Assembly (NCBI GenBank): GCA_023213395.1
Contig: CM041465.1
Span: forward strand, 71,555,741 to 71,619,740
Reading direction: 5' to 3'
Length of the DNA stretch: 64,000 bases
Origin: Cycas panzhihuaensis
Taxonomy: Eukaryota > Cycadophyta
Shown: positions 58,730 through 64,000 of the stretch, piece after piece
How the letters are laid out: the number at the start of each line of letters is the position of its first letter
Position numbering within the stretch: position 1 is the first letter of the stretch
The notes under the pieces: generated by a model
What the model was told of the DNA's origin: nothing
The model's input: only the letters and a program-made list of their open reading frames with translations
The model's database searches: none
Position numbers and translations under genes: made by a program

Positions 58730-59205
58730 TATTAGGTTAATCCCACATGATAATGTTGCCACACGGAAAGTTGATACCCTAATTGACATGGCATTGTGTA
58801 AGGTGCAAACACAACATATCCTATTCAACTTTAGGATAGAAGCTGTGAGAACTGTTATTCACATTGTGAATCAGATTCCAACCTCTGCAGTTCAAAGTGT
58901 GATTCCACAGGAAATATAGACCAGTCAGAAGCCTTCCATTGAAAAAATCTTAGGGTGCATCGAAAATGCATTGATCTCTGACAAAGAAATGAAGGAATCT
59001 GGCCATAGTCACAAAAACACTTTTATGGGATACTATGGAAATAGTCATAGACTGTGGGATTCGGTGATGCAAAAGTTTATTCGTTGTCAAGATATAAAAA
59101 TTAATGAAACATCGACATACTAGTTTAGTAAGCCTTTGTTAACAGAAGTTTGTTATCCCCCCTTCATGACATCTCCTAATCCTACAAAAGTTGAGATCTA
59201 AGAGG
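58730..59205 (+). pseudogene. Copia integrase C-terminal remnant of element E
   Basis: Readable as AVRTVIHIVNQIPTSAVQS, then KPSIEKILGCI and FMGYYGNSHRLWDSVMQKF. This matches the end of the Copia integrase core and the GY(S/D)xxxKGYRLWDPxxxKxI element. The catalytic core and pre-integrase zinc region are missing, and stops interrupt the frame. Confidence 0.72.
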
Positions 59206-60008
59206 AAGATGAAGTAAAAGGTAATGAAAAACATTAGTTACTTGTTGAGGAGATGGCAACCTCCTTTAAGTCATTATTGGTTATAACTAAGAATGTAATA
59301 GAAAGGCTTATTAAAACTCAAATTACTAGTTGACTTTAAATAACAGAAGTTATTCACTCTCACATTCCTAATTCATTATGGCAAATGAATCATTCTTAGA
59401 AAGTAGCTATGGAGAAGGAAAATGACTCTTTTCATGGAAATATCCCTTCTATACTAATTGACCCAGAGATGATGATTGCACCCGTTGATCAGAAGTGAGT
59501 AAACATGTCAAATATAGTAGCTACACTTGGTGGAGAGTTATATGAAAATAATCTTCAGTCTCCATTTCTTAACCTAGACTTGGAGAGATCATATCAGGCA
59601 TAAACCTCTGAAGTCGTTAAGAAGGGATAGGATAAACAATCGTGTAAGTTAAATTGTGCTAAAGGTACATACCTTGTGTTTGATTTGGACTCGTCTTCAA
59701 TTGATAGAATATTATAACCTATGGAAGAAGCTCTTAGCTTAGGGGAAGAGTAACTGAAAGATCAAATATCAACATAAGAAGCGAAATACCAGTCAATTGT
59801 TCAAGAGGTATTTGATGAAAGTAAGCTTCAAATGGAATCTTCTTTGACCACTAATAGGGTTGCGAATCAATTCATGAAGCTGTTGCATGAACGTCACTAA
59901 TCAACACTCAGCAGGATCATCCTTGAGGGGGGATCAGTCTACAAGGATAAATCTCCTGACTAATGAGCATGTGTTTTTGCTTCATCCCCTATTCACATTA
60001 AGGGAGGA
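59206..60008 (+). other. 3' interior of element E and polypurine tract
   Basis: Short frames with acidic residues but no RT or RNase H motif such as YVDD. It ends attaagggagga, the polypurine tract, at 59,997-60,008. Confidence 0.6.
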
Positions 60009-60413
60009 TATTAGTGATAGTTAACTTAGGTTAACTATAACTTAATGCTTCATTAGGGTTAATTAGTGTGTACAGGTGTGATGAATGGACGTGTCCATTG
60101 GCGAAAAGGCATGTGACTCTACATGGTACTATTTTAGGGAATATATATTTCTATCTCCTTGATATTTGAATCATCAACTCAAGATCATGTGATCTCAACA
60201 ATCCTTTTGTGCTCCATCTCATCTTTGAAACACTTTATATTATTTTATGTTTAATATATTAAAACATTGTGTTGGTGGGTTTTCTCTCTCGGGAGTTTCC
60301 CACGATATTTTTGGTGTTCGAGTCCCCTTGTGAATGATCTTGGCATGTAGCAATCTCTACCTCTGGTTGGATAGATAATCAACCTGCAACCTGCATATAT
60401 ACAAACTCTCACA
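60009..60413 (+). repeat. 3' LTR of element E, 405 bp
   Basis: Starts tattagtgatagttaac after the polypurine tract and ends caaactctcaca. It has exactly the same length as the 5' LTR. Confidence 0.9.
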
Positions 60414-60436
60414 ATGTGTATGTATATATATATATA

Positions 60437-60490
<54 letters not shown>
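60414..60490. repeat. Continuation of the microsatellite split by element E
   Basis: AT/GT words followed by (AC)n and (TA)n up to 60,490. Confidence 0.95.
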
Positions 60491-60526
60491 GATCTCTAGT
60501 TTTGGGAGAGATCGAGCCAACGCGAC

Positions 60527-63500
60527 TGAAAACTTTGTGGCCAAGGATCTATAGGGGCAAGGAAGAGAGATCACCCACAAAGGGCATCTGTGCATCAGAA
60601 CGTAGGTTCAAGGACCCGCAAATGGTGCACAAACTCTCTTTCAGGTAACACCTTCTCGATTTGGAGCTAGGGACAAAAGAGGGATCTCCTCGGTTGGCCG
60701 AGTAACCTCTAAAAGGGCCCTCCGGTCTTGGATGGCTAAGGAAGGGAGGTAAAGGTGGGGGTGCACCTATTCTTGTGAAGAGGTGAATGAGTGGAATAAG
60801 CCCTAACGAAAAGGAAAAAGACTCACACATAAAACTAGAGTGGCTAGAGGTGCGAGTAGATGAGGGAGAAGATGGGTTGATGGACTAACTTTAAGCTAAA
60901 AGGTAAAGCCCAATGAGGATTTTCTAATAGCGAGGAAAGATAACCTTGAGAGGAGGTACTCTCAAGGTGCTACATCTAAAACAAGGTTAGGTGTGGGAGA
61001 CAAATAAAGTAAATTATCCCTACATTTGTTTTCGTTATGTAGTAAGGTGATGTAGGGGTGCAGGTTATTTTTGTTTATGTTTGTTTCTTATAAATGAGAG
61101 AAATGAACTTCAAAAAAATAATGCACTCTCTCTCTCTCTCTTTCCTAGGCACTAACCTCTCTCTCTTTATCCTTTGCAAATAAGGGAAGAAGAAGAGAAA
61201 GCAAATCACTAAGAGAATATGAGTATGACATGCAAACCTACCCAATGATATGCAAGGGAAGAAGCAAAGTACCAATAGATGGATGTACAACCTACCTTAA
61301 CTAAATCCTAATGGGAATGAGGGTTTAGGCAATAAAGGAAGCTAGCAAGTATGTGACTGAAAGGAGTGGCACCTATTGGTGTGAGTTAGCTAATTCCCAC
61401 TATGCAATTTAGATGAGACAAGCATTAACAACTAATAGAATATAAGTAACACAATCCTTTCATCTTTCTTTCTCGTTTAGGAGTAAGGGAGGAGAAGGGA
61501 AAAAATAGGAAAAACAAAGTAGGATAAACATACCTAAGAAGCAGGCGGTCGATGTAACATCTTTCTCGCTTCCTTCACGGTTTGAACTTTCCTCCTTGAC
61601 GCACCTTGCCGCAGATGGCGTAGTGAAAGGAGCACCGGCAGAAGAGGGGCTTCCTTACCTTCCTGCAAAACTTAAACATAAAAGAAACTAAAAAGAAAGG
61701 ATAAATGCCCCTATAGAACTTTTAGAACACAATAATAATGACAAGAAAAGAATGACGTACCTACAGTAGAGACTTCCATTTACTCCAAAGTGTGTGGAAT
61801 CTACATAACACAAAGTTGCCCTTTCCCAAGGGGCGCTGGATATGTGTGGGAGTAAGTTCATGCAAGGCAATGTATATGTATGTATATATATTCCTTTTCA
61901 AGGAAAAGGAGAAAAAGGAAATAGACTTAACAAATATCTACTAAGTAACAAACGTTCAATGTTAGTATTGTTCACCTTATATGTACAACCAACAAGTAAT
62001 ATGGGAAACAGGGGGTAAAAAGAAAGAAAATGGGTAGCCTCAAAAGGGCTAACCCTCCCAACTAAATGGTCCACACATCCCCAAGTGCTCAAGCCAATGA
62101 TTAAGAGGTATAAGGATGCTCACTAGTAGGTGGAAAGTAGGTTTTTTTCAAATAAAAAAGGGGTGGTAAGAAAGTTGTAAAAACTACAAAAGTCACAAAA
62201 GTTGCAAAGTGTAACTTTTGCAAGATTTTGCAAGAACGAGCCCCAAAGCTGAAAATGCATGAACTAGGGCTAGAAACTAGGTTATATATTATCCTTAGTG
62301 ACTGGTTGCAGGCACAACAAGGGGCTGCCTACGTTGCAATCAACAGAAATCTCCATTCTAATAGTTTTTTAGGTAAGTAAGGAAGGTACAGAGGAGGAAA
62401 AGGAAAGGAGAGAAGGGGGATGCCCTTGAGGAGAAGGCACGTGGGTGTGATACCCTGCCTAAGACTCCTTTCACTCTCTCATGAACCTCTTTTCCTGCTA
62501 CCTCCTTGAAAAGACCCTAAAAAAACTTGAGGAGGAAGTGGCCAAGCAAGCAAGAAGGAGGGTTTACCTCCTAACACAACAGAGGGGAAGGAAAAACTTC
62601 CCACATGCGAGTAAGAAAAAGACTAGCAAAAGAACATCTATGCTATGAAAGGAAAAGATGAAAACAGATTTGAAGGTACCTAGTAAGGGTAGATCTATGG
62701 TAGGTCTACCAAGCAAACTGGGTGAGAAAGAGAGTTCCTTTTGGGGGTTGCTAGAAAACCCCTACAGTATAGCAGAAGAGGAGCATAACCTATGAAAAAG
62801 GTGAAGCTTGAGGCTTGGTAGGATGCTTAAAGCATGGCTCTGCCTTAGCCAACACTACTACAGACTTACAATATGCATTTCCTATGTTGTAGGAGCTGGT
62901 AGCTAGAAGGTGGAGCGAGTACAACTGAGTTAAAACTTGTTTTAGAACTTGTTGAGAGGAGAGGAGAGGAAAAATGAGTGAGAAGAGAGGAAATGGAGTG
63001 AATTTTGGGTTTATAAACCTAACCCTAGCCCAACGAGTGATTAGGGTTCACCCTGGGCATGAATCAACTCGTTGCCATGTGGCAATTTTACATTTAATAC
63101 AAAATTATCATGGCCAGACAAAAAAAACATTATGGACAGTCAACCCATGGAAAATTTCACAGTACCGCGAAGTTTGCCACAGTACTGCAGAGTTTATAAC
63201 ATTGTGGCCAAAGCTAAGGTAAAAAGAAAAAATGGGAAGCCCAAAGACTCCTAAAAGGGGGGGGGAGATCCTAGATCCTAAGGGAGCATGTCATAGTACC
63301 AAGGTAGCAAGGAGAGGTCATGGAACCTAGAGGGACCACAACAGACAGGAAACGATGGTCAAGAACTCTAAAAAAGGACACAAACGACTCATAAGGGTGA
63401 CAACCATATCTAAATGGGGTGTTAGAGTTTGTGTCATACCAAGAAGCAATGCAAAACGAGCTATGAGAGCCAGAAGTACTTGGGGACATCGTGGAGATAT

Positions 63501-63740
63501 GGCAAAGGGTCATGGAGTGCCATGGGATGTGTATCCTGAGTCGTCATAGGCTACAGAGTATCGAAATGTAATATGAACATGTAAGCAATGTAGAGTGATC
63601 TCATAGTCAATCAATCAAGATATAATGTGCATGATGAGCCTCAATCAACCACCTCTCAAACTAATAAAAGTGAAGATAGAAGCATACTTGAACTTACCTG
63701 AGTCAAGTCACCCGTGTCCATTCCCAGTATCTAGGAAACA
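60527..63740 (-). repeat. LTR H: diverged relative of the LTR of element A, solo or truncated
   Basis: On the minus strand it starts TGTTTCCTAGATACTGGGAA at 63,740, as the LTR of A does at 10,079. Shared words include gagtcgtcataggct (63,538-63,552; 9,884-9,898 in A), a ggaaaaac...aggcggtcgatg-like stretch near 61,510-61,550 (A: near 8,030-8,070) and the cttacctccc/cttaccttcc boundary. A TATA-like tttataaac lies near 63,010. No gag or pol lies next to it. The inner end is uncertain; tgaaaactttg at 60,527 fits the A-type end tgaaacgc, but no PBS or target duplication confirms it. Confidence 0.62.
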
Positions 63741-63743
63741 ATG

Positions 63744-64000
<257 letters not shown>

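Larger units (their letters stand above)
55918..60413 (+). mobile_element. Element E: decayed, internally deleted Ty1/Copia element
   Basis: Two LTRs of 405 bp each (55,918-56,322 and 60,009-60,413), a PBS, gag with an intact zinc knuckle, protease and integrase remnants and a polypurine tract. No RT or RNase H was found between integrase and the 3' LTR. The element sits inside a GT/AT microsatellite; flanking 5-mers are gtgtg and atgtg. By eye the LTRs differ at about 40 of 405 sites, nearly all transitions, so the insertion is old. Confidence 0.9.

Noticed and set aside
60251-60595. 114-aa minus-strand frame across the E 3' LTR and microsatellite
   Set aside because: It crosses an LTR end and an (AC)n repeat; chance frame.

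Overview
This window looks like intergenic DNA from a large, repeat-rich plant nuclear genome. Almost everything that can be identified is an LTR retrotransposon, a relic of one, or a microsatellite. The plant origin follows from primer-binding sites matching plant initiator tRNA-Met (TGGTATCAGAG), a Ty3/Gypsy element of Tat/Ogre type, Ty1/Copia gag and pol relics, and captured fragments of plant-type genes (an NPGR-like TPR protein, a PPR protein, a cytochrome P450). No intact host gene was found. I cannot name the species.

Layout. 1-10,079: a GC-richer Tat/Ogre-like Gypsy element on the minus strand (element A). Its 5' LTR is 7,564-10,079 and its 3' LTR lies beyond the left edge. 10,080-13,189: 5' part of a minus-strand Copia element (B) that A interrupts. 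14,133-15,064: two LTRs (D1, D2) of a Copia-like family D. 15,156-22,408: a full-length but decayed minus-strand Copia element (C) with a near-perfect target-site duplication. 22,791-28,610 and 29,233-35,560: two non-autonomous LTR elements of one family (F1 minus, F2 plus) arranged head-to-head, each with a perfect 5-bp duplication. 35,566-40,075: AT-rich DNA with simple repeats and a possible hAT-like MITE. 40,081-43,970: a small non-autonomous LTR element (G) with duplication aatag and a cytochrome P450 fragment. 45,267-45,768: a third family D LTR. 47,600-50,100: a decayed Gypsy gag-protease relic. Near 53.1 kb: a short segment like the 3' end of plastid 16S rRNA. 55,320-55,917: a complex microsatellite, into which Copia element E (55,918-60,413) inserted. 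60,527-63,740: a diverged LTR (H) related to the LTR of A. The window ends in (TC)n(TA)n.

Most interesting biology. F1 and F2 share LTRs, a leader full of AGATCT motifs, an AT-rich module and a lone gag-like ORF placed unusually at the 3' end. Each carries a different central cargo: pieces of plant genes in F2, and unidentified exon-like DNA with a probable intron end in F1. G carries a P450 fragment independently. F1 also shows three successive PBS-like motifs at its 5' end. Both of its LTRs are extended so that they include a former PBS, and the target-site duplication lies at the extended boundary. This suggests that priming moved to a downstream PBS copy and lengthened U5.

Limits: all alignments were made by eye. 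Divergence figures are approximate, and boundaries given without target-site duplications are estimates.
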